Assembly (NCBI GenBank): GCA_011800805.1
Contig: MPNW01000048.1
Coordinates: forward strand, 411,198-466,851
Origin: Hirudo medicinalis
Taxonomy: Eukaryota > Annelida > Clitellata > Hirudinida > Hirudinidae
Length of the DNA stretch: 55,654 nt
Reading direction: 5' to 3'
The notes beneath the pieces were generated by a model. The model saw only the letters and a program-made list of their open reading frames with translations. It made no database searches and was not told the origin of the DNA. Below, in pieces: positions 35,701 through 47,600 of the stretch. The position numbers were made by a program, and so were the translations under genes. How positions within the stretch are numbered: the first letter of the stretch is position 1; the number at the start of each line of letters is the position of its first letter.

Positions 35701-38700
35701 GATTTGAGTTGACCCCTCACACCAAGAATGGCATTGTGGAAGTCCCAAACGGTCATATAGAACTAGTGTTTGACAAGAAGGCTGACATCAGAGTTTACCC
35801 GAGACTTGTCAAGGAGGGTATCAGTGCTGCTGACCTCAAGAAGGGACTCTCTGTCAAGAATGAAGACAAGACTGTGAGTGGAAATGTAGAGCCTTTTTTT
35901 ATAATCATAAATTGATTAAGAAACTCCAGGACTGCTGAGCTCCAGCAGGAAATCCTCAGAGGAGTGACGTCTTTAAGTGTTTCGGCCCTGATCTCCTGAT
36001 GCTCTCTGGGGTTGGGCTGCACCAGGTGATTGGTTGGCCGGGTGTCCCTGCTGGATTGTTAACTTTCACCTGCACTTGTCGCCTACTGTAACCTTCCCTT
36101 TCCTCTTTCTTTGAGTGCTCAACCAATCTTAACAATAATATTATGATGAAATAGTCTCTTAAACACAACAAAACACTTTTCATATCAGCTTTTCATAATT
36201 ACTAATGAATTCTTGGTATGTTATTTCCTTATTATTCCACTATTATTAATTACTGATTAAATTTTGGAAATTATTAGTTTTCTTTATGATGTTGACTCAT
36301 GAAAGCCTGGAATTATTACAAGTCTTATTTATATTGCTTAACCTAACCCCGTATTTATATAGTATTGAAGTATTATTAGCATGCTTGCATTTATATAAAA
36401 CCTTGATGCTGGCAATTTGCAGGTTACCATAGTAGCTGACTTGCCACAAGAAGGAGAATATGGACTGGAGATCTTTGCAAATGATCCTTCCAAGCATGGT
36501 GACATGTTCACCCACATCAGCCAGTACCTTGTGGCTTATCCAGGAAAGGCTATCCAGGAGACTTATGGAAAGGTTCCATCTGAGAAGATCTATGAAGAGA
36601 GGCCAATCATTAAACGTATTAAGGTGGATACCACCCACAGGTACAAGCCAAGACAATTTGTCATCAAAAGAGTTCCCGATAGCGACCGCAAACAGGACAT
36701 CTGTAAGCTTTAGAGGCTTTCTTTTTTGATTAATTATTTAATATTATTTTTAGAATACTAAAGTAATTGTATTTTACTATAATGAATGCAGACAGTGCAG
36801 AATATCCAATTGCTGATGGAATGAAGAAGACCTCCTCGAGTGTTGTGACCTTGGAATCTGTCCTTCCAGAAAAAGAGTATCAATCTGTTGTTTCCGGTGA
36901 TACCTTCACAAAAGAGATCACTGTCAAACCACCTGCTGATTTCCATGTACAGATTCAAGATCCAGATGTTGCCCCCAAACCAGAAGGAAAGAACATTTCC
37001 GTTCAGAAGCTTTTCATTGATCCAAGGAAAGTTTTCAAGGATTTGGACAACCATGCCGTTCAGGTCTCAGGTACTCAGCATGAAACTGTCAAGGACATAA
37101 TTTGGCACTTGATCTTTGCCAGAGGAATCACAAATGAACTTGACAAAGCCAGAGCAATTTTCCTGTGGTTGTGCTCGAAGGACCTCTCCAAGTTAACATT
37201 TGTCAATGTCGAGAAGGGTTCTCCCGAAGAGATGTTGATGAAGTTGAAAAGTGGGGACACAACTTATGCTCGTGTTTACGAAACCCTCTGCTCATATGCT
37301 GGCCTCCACTGCAAGACACTGACTGGTTTTGCAAAGGGTGCTGAGTATAAACCTGGCATGAAGTTTGCACCTGGACAGAAGGGTCAACATTCTTGGAATG
37401 CTGTGTTTGTTAATGGGACCTGGCAATTGGTCGACTGCCATTGGGCTGCCAGGAGACTAGTTGGGGACAAGAGTTCGGCAGACAACATTAGATTCGAGCT
37501 GGATGAGTACTACTTCATGCCAGCACCCTCTCAGCTCATCTTCAGCCACTTCCCCGACGAACCAAACTGGCAACTCCTCAATAGACAGCTAACTCAAGCA
37601 GAATTTGAGCATCTGGTTCCATGCAAACCTGCTTTCTTCAAGTATGGACTACAACTGTACAGTCACGTTGATGCCATCATTGACTGCAACGATCGTGTCA
37701 CCATTCGTCTAGACTGTCCCCCTAATAAGGTTAGTCCTTTGTTTTCTATGTGTTGCTTAGCAGAGGTTATTTCCTGGTTCTCATAAATAAATGTGCTATA
37801 GATATTTTTTTTTGATGTTTATGAAAGCTTTACTTTAAATTTTTCTCTAGACTAAATCCATGAGGTTCACTTTCAATCTAAAGTATGAAGATGGCAATGA
37901 AAAGTTTGGCAATGTTCCATTGAACCAATTTGCCATGCTTGAGGTTGCAGGTAATGCCTGTTACATCACCATCAGACCACCTGAGAAGGCATCCTACCTC
38001 CTTGTCATCTATGCTAAAGACCTCGATCTGCAGGTAATAATGTTACCTATTATTCAAATATAATGGCTTATGCATTAATGGAATGTATTTTTTTATGGAC
38101 AGAACTTAAAATAAATGCTTAAAACAATTTGAACCTGTTCAGATTATGAATCTACTTATCAATTGCCTAATGTGAATCTAGTTCATACCAGTAACTCTAG
38201 TCAATAAATCAGTAGGTCTATAGTGACTGTCAAGCTTTGTGACTGCAGAGATTGTTGCAGTTCATATGTTGGCTCACATGGTTGCTATTTAGCTCTTGCT
38301 AAAAGGATCACACTTTGTTGTGTTGCATTTGGAAACTGGCTTATGTGCAGTTATCCTTGGGAATAGGCAATACAGAAGCTGAAAATGATGTAATCCCTAT
38401 ACATCCATATACAATGTTGAACTGCAATTATTCTGGACTTCTTGGACTGCATTCATGCAATTATTAATCTGTTAAATTGAATAAGATTCAGTCAATTTTT
38501 TACTTGTGAGCTCTACTTATGATGCTTGTCAGAGCAAGGAAGGGGTTTATGGTGGAATTTGTGAATACAAGATTGTCAGCAACACTTCTTCATCACCCAA
38601 TCCTTTCCCTCCATGTGTCCACTCATCTTGGGGACCTGGAGACAGTGCAGACAAATTCGATCTCATTCCTCAGCAGACTGGCTCCATTATTCAAACTGTT

Positions 38701-40900
38701 AAAGGAGTTGCTGAAATCAAGTTCAAATTGGGAGCAAAGTATGTTATCAGAATTGTTCGAATGTATTGAGTTGTTCTTTTTGATGCAACTACTCCATTCA
38801 TATTCTAATTATTCTTAGAGTCAGTCAAGCACGTTTTATGTCATAACAATTATTAATGCAGGTTGAGATTCATGGCCAAACTGAAGAACACAAAAGACGA
38901 TGATAAGACTTTGTCCCATTATGTCCTGCACAGAGTCATAGGAGATGAGGCAATTTTTGTTGTGAGCCCACCTTATGCTGGGGAGTTTGGACTTGAGATC
39001 TATGCAAATGATCCTGAGACTGGTGGACAAAGCCTGTTGCATGCCTATCAATATCTCCTCATCTGCAAAGATCCTGCATCTCCTGTGCAGCCATTCCCTG
39101 TTCTTCCTGCTGGTCAGTCAAAGTCTTACTTGCATATGAGTGTTATTAAATGTGCTGACATTCCTTTTTGCTTAGTACTCATTTTTATCAAAATCTTTTG
39201 CTAGTTACACTTAAGGAGAGAAACTGTTACTTATAGATAGATTACTTGGTTAGTGTTCTACATAGGTTTCTTTGTAACTGCTCTATATAGGTTACTTGGG
39301 AACACAGTCAAACTTTGACAAGATTGGCTTAAGGACCATCTCCCATGAAGATCCTTATTTGGAGACCAATTCTGGAGAAGTTCAAATTTCATTTGCCACC
39401 TCACAACCACTGAGGACATCTGCTCAGCTGTTGTTTGTCTCCAACGATCAAAACAAGGATTGCTCTGCTTATGTGTTGCAACAAGGTAGTGCCAGTGGAA
39501 TCACATTCCTGGTGAAACTCACTGAGCCTGGATTTTATAAAGTGAGTTTTATTTTCACTTTGTCTCTACATAATGCATTGAAGATGCAAATGGTTTTGTA
39601 GTTCATTATGATAGTTTTTTAGGATGTAATCGGACCTGCTTGACTGACTCTTAACTAATTTATATGCAATTTGCCTTTTTTCAGTGCTGTTGCTCAAAGG
39701 AGGATGTTGCACAATTTTATGAACTTTTACTGGCATTTTCATTATATTATGTTTGTACAGATTAGATTACAGAAATCATAAAGTTGTTATAAATTTATAA
39801 TTTCATTATTCTTGTAAAATAACCATTGTTAGAAACACTTTCTCGATGTGACCTTTCTTTTTTGGGTTTGGTACTTCAGGATGTTTTCCTTTGATATTGC
39901 CATTTTCCTTCTTTTCCATTTCTTTTTAACTCTAATGGAGAACTGCATGTGGTTCCAGCTGCTCCCAAGGAAGCATGACTAAAGTACCTTAATTTATGTT
40001 AATTTAATTAATTACTAAACATTGTTGTCGATTCTAATTACAGTTCCAACTCTTTGCCAATCCTGAATCTGAGCCAGGTGACAGTTTGGTGGGAGTGTAC
40101 AATTACCTCATCAATTGTCGGTCCACTGTGGCATCCCTGGTGCCATACCCAAAACAGTATGGACCTTGGAAGGAGGGCAGCTACCTCTATGAACCTCTTG
40201 AAGGTCAGTCAAAGTACTCTTTGGAGTACCTCTGGCATGAATAATTAGTTAGGCTTTGAAGACATCATTCACAAATGTTTGCAATGAAGATAGATGGATA
40301 TGCTTTTGTTTTTCCATCCTCAAATCTGTGATTCCATTGGTAATTAGTTATATAATCAGTACTTTAGTGAATATATGTATGTATTTACATTCAACATCCA
40401 TTCCAGGTCACCTGCAGCATAACAGGTCAGACAAAGGCAGTGCGTCTACCTTCAACCATGTCTATTTCAAGTTGGAAATTCCCAAAGCCATTGCTGTTGT
40501 GGTTGTTGTTGGAGAAGAATGGACTCAGCTAGAACAGAAACAGGGAGGAGTTTGGGAAGGAGAGGTTGGAATTGATGTTATGTTATGATATGCTATGATA
40601 TGTTATGCTAAGTTATGATATGTTATGGGCATGCTCCTCTTCTGACAATTCCTCAAATTTATGACTTTACTTGCCACTAATTCAGTGTTGATACAATTTA
40701 AAGCAACTTTATTAATTTAAGGATTGTTGTATTTGTGTTCCTTTATTTTCTCTATTATTTATATATATATTTCTCTATTTTCTATTCATTAGGTGGATTT
40801 GGAAAAACTCTGGGAAAATGAAAGAAAGCTGATGGTTTGTGCCAACCTTGACCCCAATGATGACACCAGCTATGGCACCTACCTGGAATATTCCATGTAA
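32709..40900 (+). CDS. hil: Hillarin (KY-type transglutaminase-like protein), 1274 aa
   Basis: Hillarin and vertebrate KY are cytoskeleton-associated proteins with transglutaminase-like domains; hillarin was first described in leech neurons. Exons: 32709-32846, 33271-33356, 33949-34089, 34212-34367, 34486-34733, 34874-35010, 35398-35544, 35637-35873, 36423-36702, 36792-37729, 37851-38033, 38533-38738, 38862-39112, 39291-39541, 40044-40203, 40407-40564, 40793-40900; the sum is 3825 nt, exactly 1274 codons plus stop. Two transglutaminase-like domains are present. Domain 1 has H153 (NHSWN) and D168 (LVDCHW); domain 2 has H723 (QHSWN) and D738 (LVDCHW). Each is followed by Trp-rich beta modules (QLCLTHYPEDPVWLLL, QLIFSHFPDEPNWQLL). 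The position of the usual nucleophilic cysteine is K110 and D679, so catalysis is doubtful. No signal peptide is seen. The exon 12 acceptor at 38532 was chosen for phase; one at 38510 would break frame. Confidence 0.93.
35925..36140. mobile_element. Unclassified interspersed repeat in hillarin intron 8
   Basis: A GC-richer block in an otherwise AT-rich intron ends with TTTGAGTGCTCAACCAATCT at about 36112-36131, then TAACAATAATATTATG. A near-identical word, TTTGAGTGCTCATCAATCCT, occurs at 50451-50470 in an RNF19 intron. Two copies in unrelated introns point to one repeat family. No coding domain was recognised in the block and its left edge is approximate. Confidence 0.45.
40573..40626. repeat. 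TTATG/ATATG minisatellite in hillarin intron 16
   Basis: Right after the splice donor of exon 16 the intron runs as imperfect TTATGATATG and CTATGATATG units for about 50 bp. It is a simple low-complexity repeat with no evident function. Confidence 0.75.
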
Positions 40901-41463
40901 ATTGCACACTGCAGGACATCGAAGTTTCCAAGTCCTGGAACTCGTTTAGCGTTACCGATGTGGCTCGTTTCGTAGTGTGACATGTTCATCCACATTTTCG
41001 CTACCCAATCTTCCTATTTAAAGACAACGAAGACATTCGTTCGATTTTTCCTTCCTAACAAATTTCATTTGGAAACTGAATTGCCTTCTAGTTAACTTGA
41101 AACATTCAAAGATCCCCGGAAAGTGAGGACTTTCATCCAATTGCTCGGATTCATTTCATCCGTTCTCAACTGGCAAAACTCAATGCTATTTCTTGATAGA
41201 ACTTGAGTATTTCTGCCCTTGTGCGCTGCCATCGTGTAACCTCACATGCCGTTTTAGCTCTCACTTCGGTCCCATGGCCACACGCATTACAGGAAAACAT
41301 GTGATTGTCATCACCAGAGGTGGATCGTTGCACCTCCCCACAATCATCACTCATTCATTCATTCTCGCTTGCGAGTTCCTCTTCCCTTTAATGCTGACTA
41401 AGCTTGCGCTTTAAGTGGTTAAGTAGTTTTGCTTGTTAATCATACAGTGATCACATGATACGG

Positions 41464-41469
41464 AATAAA
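41464..41469 (+). terminator. Hillarin polyadenylation signal (AATAAA)
   Basis: A canonical AATAAA in sense orientation lies about 560 bases after the hillarin stop and is followed by T-rich sequence. No earlier AATAAA was noticed, so a 3'UTR of roughly 580 bases is inferred. Confidence 0.55.
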
Positions 41470-41568
41470 CTTGCTTCATTGTTTCAGCCGGTAAGAGTGC
41501 TTACGCCATGTAATTGCTCAAGCGGACTCAATCGATAAGAACGCCGTGAAAGGTATCTCATACTTTAA

Positions 41569-41778
41569 TTAGCTGAGAAAGGGAGATATGACCTTCAAAA
41601 AAATTGAATTCAAATTTCCTGCATAACAAATTGGAAGCGGTGCATGCTCGTCCATCTCGTACATCAACGTCCCATCTGAGAACAATGGCGAACGATGAAG
41701 GCTTCTGTCGCACCTAGGACGAGGACGGCAGGCATTAAAACATTGAACCAGCACGAAGAATAACAGAAAAACCTTCAA
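41569..41778 (-). CDS. Possible small secreted peptide, 69 aa, or an exon of one
   Basis: The frame begins MKVFLLFFVLVQCFNA, which has the charge, hydrophobic core and small-residue end of a signal peptide. A short tail with Cys follows (ACRPRPRC ... PICYAGN). The segment PLFSDGTLMYE faintly recalls a Kazal inhibitor loop (PVCGSDGxTY), but two expected cysteines are absent. It lies between the hillarin 3'UTR and the stathmin stop, on the stathmin strand. It may be a real short gene, the first exon of one, a pseudogene, or chance. I do not assign a function. Confidence 0.3.
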   Translation of the reverse strand: MKVFLLFFVLVQCFNACRPRPRCDRSLHRSPLFSDGTLMYEMDEHAPLPICYAGNLNSIFLKVISPFLS

Positions 41779-41779
41779 T

Positions 41780-42452
41780 TGATATGTTCAAGTTACTGGC
41801 AAAAACAACATTTGAACGAACAAGGCAGTCTTAAGCCAATTCAAGGCACTTGCAATGGAATGTGCACTTTGAGACAAGATGGCTTACACAAGGAATTACG
41901 AGAGAAGTGTTTAAAAAACATCAAAACTGTTTACCAGCCCTGATGCGGATAATTTCAGTCAAATTGCTTTTGGGATCATCAATGATACTAGACATTAATG
42001 AATGACAAACAGCAGGCAACAAAGTCATTCATTCAACAACAGTAGCAACAATCATTCATCTAATCCTACTGACCAAAAATAGTGCAAAGATATTATTCTA
42101 GGAAACAACAAGCCAGTCTCTCTCTCTCTCTCTTGTTATTCTTCAATAACTAAGGTCGAAACGTTGCTTGCACCAACAGAGTCATCCAGGAATGAGTTAT
42201 TGCCCCTGCTCTTGCACACCTGATCAGCCCTAGAGTTCTGCCAAACAATTCATGGATTCATTTAGGAATATTAAAAGATTAAATCATTCATAAACCCAAA
42301 ACAGAAGAACTCACATTAAATTTAAAGTCAAGCCCAAATCCTTAAGAAACTTAACTACAAATCAGAATGGAAACCACAAAAGCAATAAATACAATTTAGA
42401 ATTGAAATGTCACAAACAAAACATTCAAATCTGAGATCCTATTGAATGATTG
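41780..42452. other. Intergenic, probable stathmin 3'UTR at right
   Basis: This is AT-rich sequence without a supported open frame. A (CT)n run lies at 42118-42133. The stathmin 3'UTR reads leftward from 42453; no clear minus-strand AATAAA was identified. Confidence 0.4.
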
Positions 42453-44177
42453 CTATATTGCTATGAAACTGACATGGTCCCTGACACGCTCAATGAAGTT
42501 GTTGAGCTGCCTCTCCCTGTTCTTGAGACCCAACTCCATTTTACGGATGACCTTCTCCTTTGTTCTCTTGGAGAAGTTCATGTTGGCTTCGATCACCTCA
42601 TCAATGTGCTTCTTCTGCAATCAATAAAACTTTAACTTTAGCAAAACTACGACATCCAATCCAGAAAGATGCAATGGAATGAATCCCTCTTCAACTGCTC
42701 AGTTTTGTGACTCGGTGTGTCGAAGCAGTTCGTCATACAAAAGGTATCGACTGATGTAGAATTCAACGAACATGTTCTCTTAATCTCTCCTGTAAGGCAG
42801 CCAGTTGTGCCTCCCTCTTTTCACCCATGGTTTCCATCTTTTTGTCAATTCTTTCTTTCAACTCCAATGAGTACAGCTCACTCATCCTCTTTATCAACTC
42901 AACTCTCTGGGCCTGCAAAAAATAATCATCATCACTATAATCACATTCCATTACCATCATAATGGTATAATATAATATAATCATGTTTGTAGAAAGATAC
43001 ATAATAATTTTCATCAAGAAAACATGCTTGATTGAGAAAAGTTGAGTCTATAAAACAATAAGATTCTAACATGCTGGTTGAGCCTCTCTTGCATTGCCCT
43101 CACATGAGCATTCTTATTTTCCTGAAAGGCATCCATTTTCTCCTGAAGTTTTTTCTCCGTGACCTTCGAGAAGGAGTCGTTGAAGGCCGCAACCCTCTGA
43201 TTTGCCTCAGCAACTCTTTCCTTCTCCTTTAACCAATTCTGCATCTTTGACATCTCAAGTGACTGCAAAACAAAATGTAAATTAAAATATATTATTGAAA
43301 ATATGATACACAAAGGCTATATTTTCCTCAAAAATTAAGTCACAAACAACAAAATCAGATCAGGCTCTTTTTAACATCAATAGATTTATCCCAAAACTTT
43401 GATTAACAAGACATTAAATCAAATGCATTTGACATAGAAATTAATAACCAAAAGTTGTGAAGTACTTATCAGAGGGAAGCAAACCTGCTTCAACACAAAC
43501 AAGCAAGCTCAAACAAACTAGATTCCTGAGCAAATTCACAAAGTTGCATTTAACAAAACTTAAGTATTGCTGTTAAGAAAATAAAATATGCTAAAACATA
43601 ACACACCTCAAATGCTCTTAGAACTAACCTGTCTCCTTTCATGGGCATCTTGTAATTTCTTTTCAATCAGTTCATGAGAGATAATTCTCTCTCTTGAAGA
43701 CGAGCTGATGACAGGAGAATTTTCCTTGTTTGCCTGCTTTAAGATCAGTTCAAAAGCAACACCTCCTGACTTCTCAAGAACCTCTGATAAATGAGAAAAT
43801 CCTGTTAACTCAATTCTACCAATAACAACATCTGACCTAACACCAAATTCCTATCACTATTTATGACTAGAAATACCATTTGTTTTAACTGATCAGAGTT
43901 TTTAATAAGTACATCTGACTCTGACTATACTTAATAAAATTTAAAATAGGAATGCTTCAAATAAAAATATGTAGCCAAATCAAGTTAGGATGCATATATT
44001 TTGAATAAAGCTTTCCTCCCACCAAAGTGAAATTCTCGTATTTTCAGTCCTTAATTAAGTGTATAACCAGTTTTAAAGCAACAACAGATATTTTAAACCT
44101 CTTCAATCAATCTATTCCATATAAAAATAAGAATGCCACTCAAAAAATTGAAAATTTAAAATCTCACCTGCATCCAT
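42453..44177 (-). CDS. Stathmin homolog with four repeat modules, 219 aa
   Basis: Stathmins are cytosolic proteins that bind tubulin heterodimers along a long helix and destabilise microtubules. Exons in transcript order are 44177-44168, 43783-43629, 43262-43071, 42912-42772 and 42614-42453, totalling 660 nt in phase. The N-terminus keeps the family hallmark GGVAFELILK (residues 10-19), then a Ser-rich linker (SPVISSSSRERI). From residue 44 the protein is one charged helix. Equivalent motifs start at 44 (EKKLQDAH), 91 (EKKLQEKM), 138 (KERIDKKM) and 185 (KEKVIRKM), an exact 47-residue period. Vertebrate stathmin has two such modules, so this one is extended; exon 4 is itself 47 codons. The first coding exon has only 10 nt. 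It is divergent from tektin-2. Confidence 0.92.
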
Positions 44178-44606
44178 ATTAATCCAAAAGAACAAAGAAA
44201 AATGGTAGGGCGACTTGTTAAGACTGTGATGACAAGGTAGACTTCCAATTTCACAAGCAACAACCAAAGCAATCTTGTTGAAAGAATTCAAACACGGGAA
44301 GCGCGAAACAAATAAAATACTCCACCGATGACCCGAAAGAATGGAACAAAGCCGAGACAACGGAAAAGGCGGGAAAATATTTTAATGAATATTGACAACA
44401 ACTGATTCAATCATTGTTGATTATTGGCAAATAAATGTAAAAATAGTGTTGTATATATGTGCCAGCAAAAAAAAAGTTATATATTCAAATTTAGTGCGTT
44501 GTCATAACTACACCTATAACAGCAACCTGTTCGGTCCATTGGGTCATGGTTACCGATCGCATTAGGATATTTTGAATGGTCGCCTTCTTTAGTTTGTTAA
44601 TTAAAA
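44178..44606. promoter_or_regulatory. Shared divergent promoter of stathmin and tektin-2
   Basis: Only 429 bp separate the two start codons, so both promoters and 5'UTRs must fit here. Close to tektin-2 there is an inverted CCAAT box (ATTGG, 44538-44542). On the minus strand 44553-44540 reads GTAACCATGACCCA, which matches 11 of 14 positions of the RFX X-box consensus GTHNYYATRRNAAC. An AGCAAC half-site lies at 44521-44526. RFX factors drive ciliary genes, which fits tektin-2. The match is by eye. Confidence 0.5.
44540..44553 (-). promoter_or_regulatory. Candidate RFX X-box
   Basis: GTAACCATGACCCA on the minus strand has an intact first half (GTAACC), the central AT and two purines; the last AAC is degraded. 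It lies 54 bp upstream of the tektin-2 ATG, within the usual range for ciliary-gene X-boxes. Confidence 0.4.
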
Positions 44607-47600
44607 ATGGCTACATTTCTTAAATCAGCTCCTCACTACAACACCTCTGACTGGTTTGCCAACAACGAAGGAATCTCTATTGCTGCTGAGAGAGAACGCT
44701 CGATAGCTCAGGAAGTAAAACAAGAGGCAAGGTAACTAAAGTAAAAGTAATGGAATTGTGGAGGTTGTGGAGGACGTCTTTTTAACACAATATATCAAAA
44801 TAATACTTAGACGTATGATTTGATTTAATCATTATTTAGTGAGGAATTTATTTACTATTTATATGCCCACTATAAATAGGGACTTCATTTAGGAGGTGGG
44901 GACAGTTTCACCGATTGTTAAAGTATTGAGGCACCTTGAATTTATGGACTAACAAGCAAAAATGATTCACGGGCAAACTTTGGAGGCATTGCCTCCATCT
45001 CAAAATATGAAATATTAAATTACATTTAATTTCCAGTTATTTTGTGACCAAGGAGTGGGTTTTGAAACATACAAAAAAAAGTAGTAGAGATTACAAATGA
45101 CACTATGCAACACAAATGATACTTTGCAATACAGATTATATTGTGCAATACAAGTGTTATTATGCAATGATATGCAGGTTTCTCCGCAATGAAACAAACA
45201 ACAGAACAAAATGGGATCAACTGGACAATAACAATCGATTGGCTGACAGGATTGATGATGTGAGAGGGTAAGCTTAATATTTTATGTTGAGAGGGTAAGA
45301 TTTGGGTTAAGATAAGGTTACAGATAATGATATGTGATGATGAATGTTAAAGCCAGCAAAGTTAAATGAGCACTAATTGTTTTAGTAAATAAACAGATTT
45401 ATTTCTCTGTTATTTCAGATGGAAGGATGCTCTGGAAAGGACATTGACCAAAGTGGAAAAGGAGATCAAGAGCCTCTCAGAGTCAAAAGAAGATTTGGAA
45501 AATTTGCTGGAGTCCTTGAACTTGCCAACTGAAGTGAACACAGAAAATTTGGCATTGAGAGAGGGAAGAAGGGGAATTGATCTTGTGAATGATGAAGTTG
45601 AAGCAGAACTCAATAAGGTCATCTCAATGTATTGTTATAATACTTCCAAAACTTTAATCAGTCTCCAATGTGTGGGAAGCAATTATATCTGGGTCATTAT
45701 TATCAGCAACTTTGTTGATTTATCTTGAATTAATTAATCTGATCTAAATTATTTACATTCAGTGTCATAAGTTAAATTTTCATTATTACAGGAAAAGATG
45801 CTGATTGAACAAATGAAAAAAAATTTACAAAAGATGATAGAAGGTAGTTTAGAGTACATGTGTCGTCTGCAGGAGGTCAGACAGCTAATAATGGCTGACC
45901 TTCAGGACAAAAATGCAGCCATTGATATTGATGTTGAGCAGTACAACTTGACCGAGGACTCCTCTATGATTTCTTTCAAACCTGATCCGACCAGGATTCC
46001 TAAGGGGTAAGCAATGTTATGGCAGAGCACATTTTATATTTTAGACAAATGGTTCAATAGAAGCTGATTTTTTTTAGATTTCCCAGAGAATAATAGTCAT
46101 CATTACTCCAATGAGCAATTGGTGTTTTGAGTTATTAATTACCCAAAAGTATCATTACTAATTGAATAATTATATTTTTTGAGTTAATAACTACGCAGGA
46201 GTATCACCCTCAAGGAATGGGAAGAGAACAGCAGATCAAATAAAGAAAAAGCAGAAATGGTGTTGGCAGATGCCAGACTGCAAAGGGAGAGCAATGCTCA
46301 CACGATGAAGAAAACAGCCAACGATCTGGCTCTTCAGCAGCGGGCAATAGATTTTGCTTTGAGAAAAAGAATACATGAAGTGGAACAAGCGCTTGATGAG
46401 TTAAACTGGCAGAAACAGCAGGTAGTTATGGCCATTATGCCATAATTAACCTTAATTAGCTCCATGTTCTATTTTTGCTCAACTGCTTTTTATTCATTTT
46501 TAAATCCTGAACAGAATTATTCTAAATTATGCCTTTTTTCTATATGAACCGGACAGACAGAAGAAGACATGAAAGAACTGGAGGATGACATAAGAAAGCA
46601 AGAGGCAGCAATCAGAGCAAAAACAAACCCGATGAAACTGGCCCAAACCAGACTGGAAAACAGATCGTACAGGCCAAACAAAGAACTTTGTTTGGATGGA
46701 CCACATTATGGATTAACAGATGAAGTGCACCAATTGGAAGCTACAAAGAAAGCTCTTCAAGAAAAGCTCTATCAGAGCCAGTATGTTCATGCATGGCATT
46801 ATGTTTTCAGCTAATTCTTGAGATGCAAAAAAATCACACGTTTTAAAAATCCATAACCGTAGTTTAAAACTCAAAGATTAAAATTGAGACTTTTTTTCAG
46901 CTCATTGGTTGAAAATGTCTAAGGCTACCTCTCAAGAAAGCTACAATTGTCAAGCTTTTTCCCTTTTTGCCTTTCCATATTTCCGAGTAGCATATTCCCT
47001 CCATAAACTCCAACTTCTTTCTCATCACAAATTCCCTCCAAATTCAGATGCATCACTTAAGATTGCATAATTCACCAACAAACAAAGCTGCAATACTTAA
47101 CAGATTAGCTTAACTTAATTTTGCAGAGTTAATTGCTTCAACCAATATTTTACAAAATATAACCATGGACATTTTGTCTCGTCCTGATGGAAAGCTCAAG
47201 AAATACTACATCAACATTAACATTCGAATTCGAGTCATCCTTTAAACCTCACTTTCACTTACTGCCTCTTCAAATTTAAATATCTGCTAATTACTTCTTT
47301 CCATCTCACATCCATTCTCTTGGCTTTATTTGTTATGAAAACACTCTCAATTGATCTGCATATGTGGCCCTTCTGGAGGCCATTTGGGTTTTCACCTTTG
47401 GACATAATTCCTTTTGCATTTCAGTTATCTTTGTGTTTTAGTTTTGTTTCTTATGTTTGATGTTCATAAAATAAAATAAAAAATCAAATCAAGCTCCATT
47501 TCTCCAGGCATGCTCTCAGTCTCTTGGAGAAGAGATTACATGGAATAAATAGAGAAATCCAGCTGAAGTCCCAAGCCGTCAAGTTGGACAAGCAGTGTTT

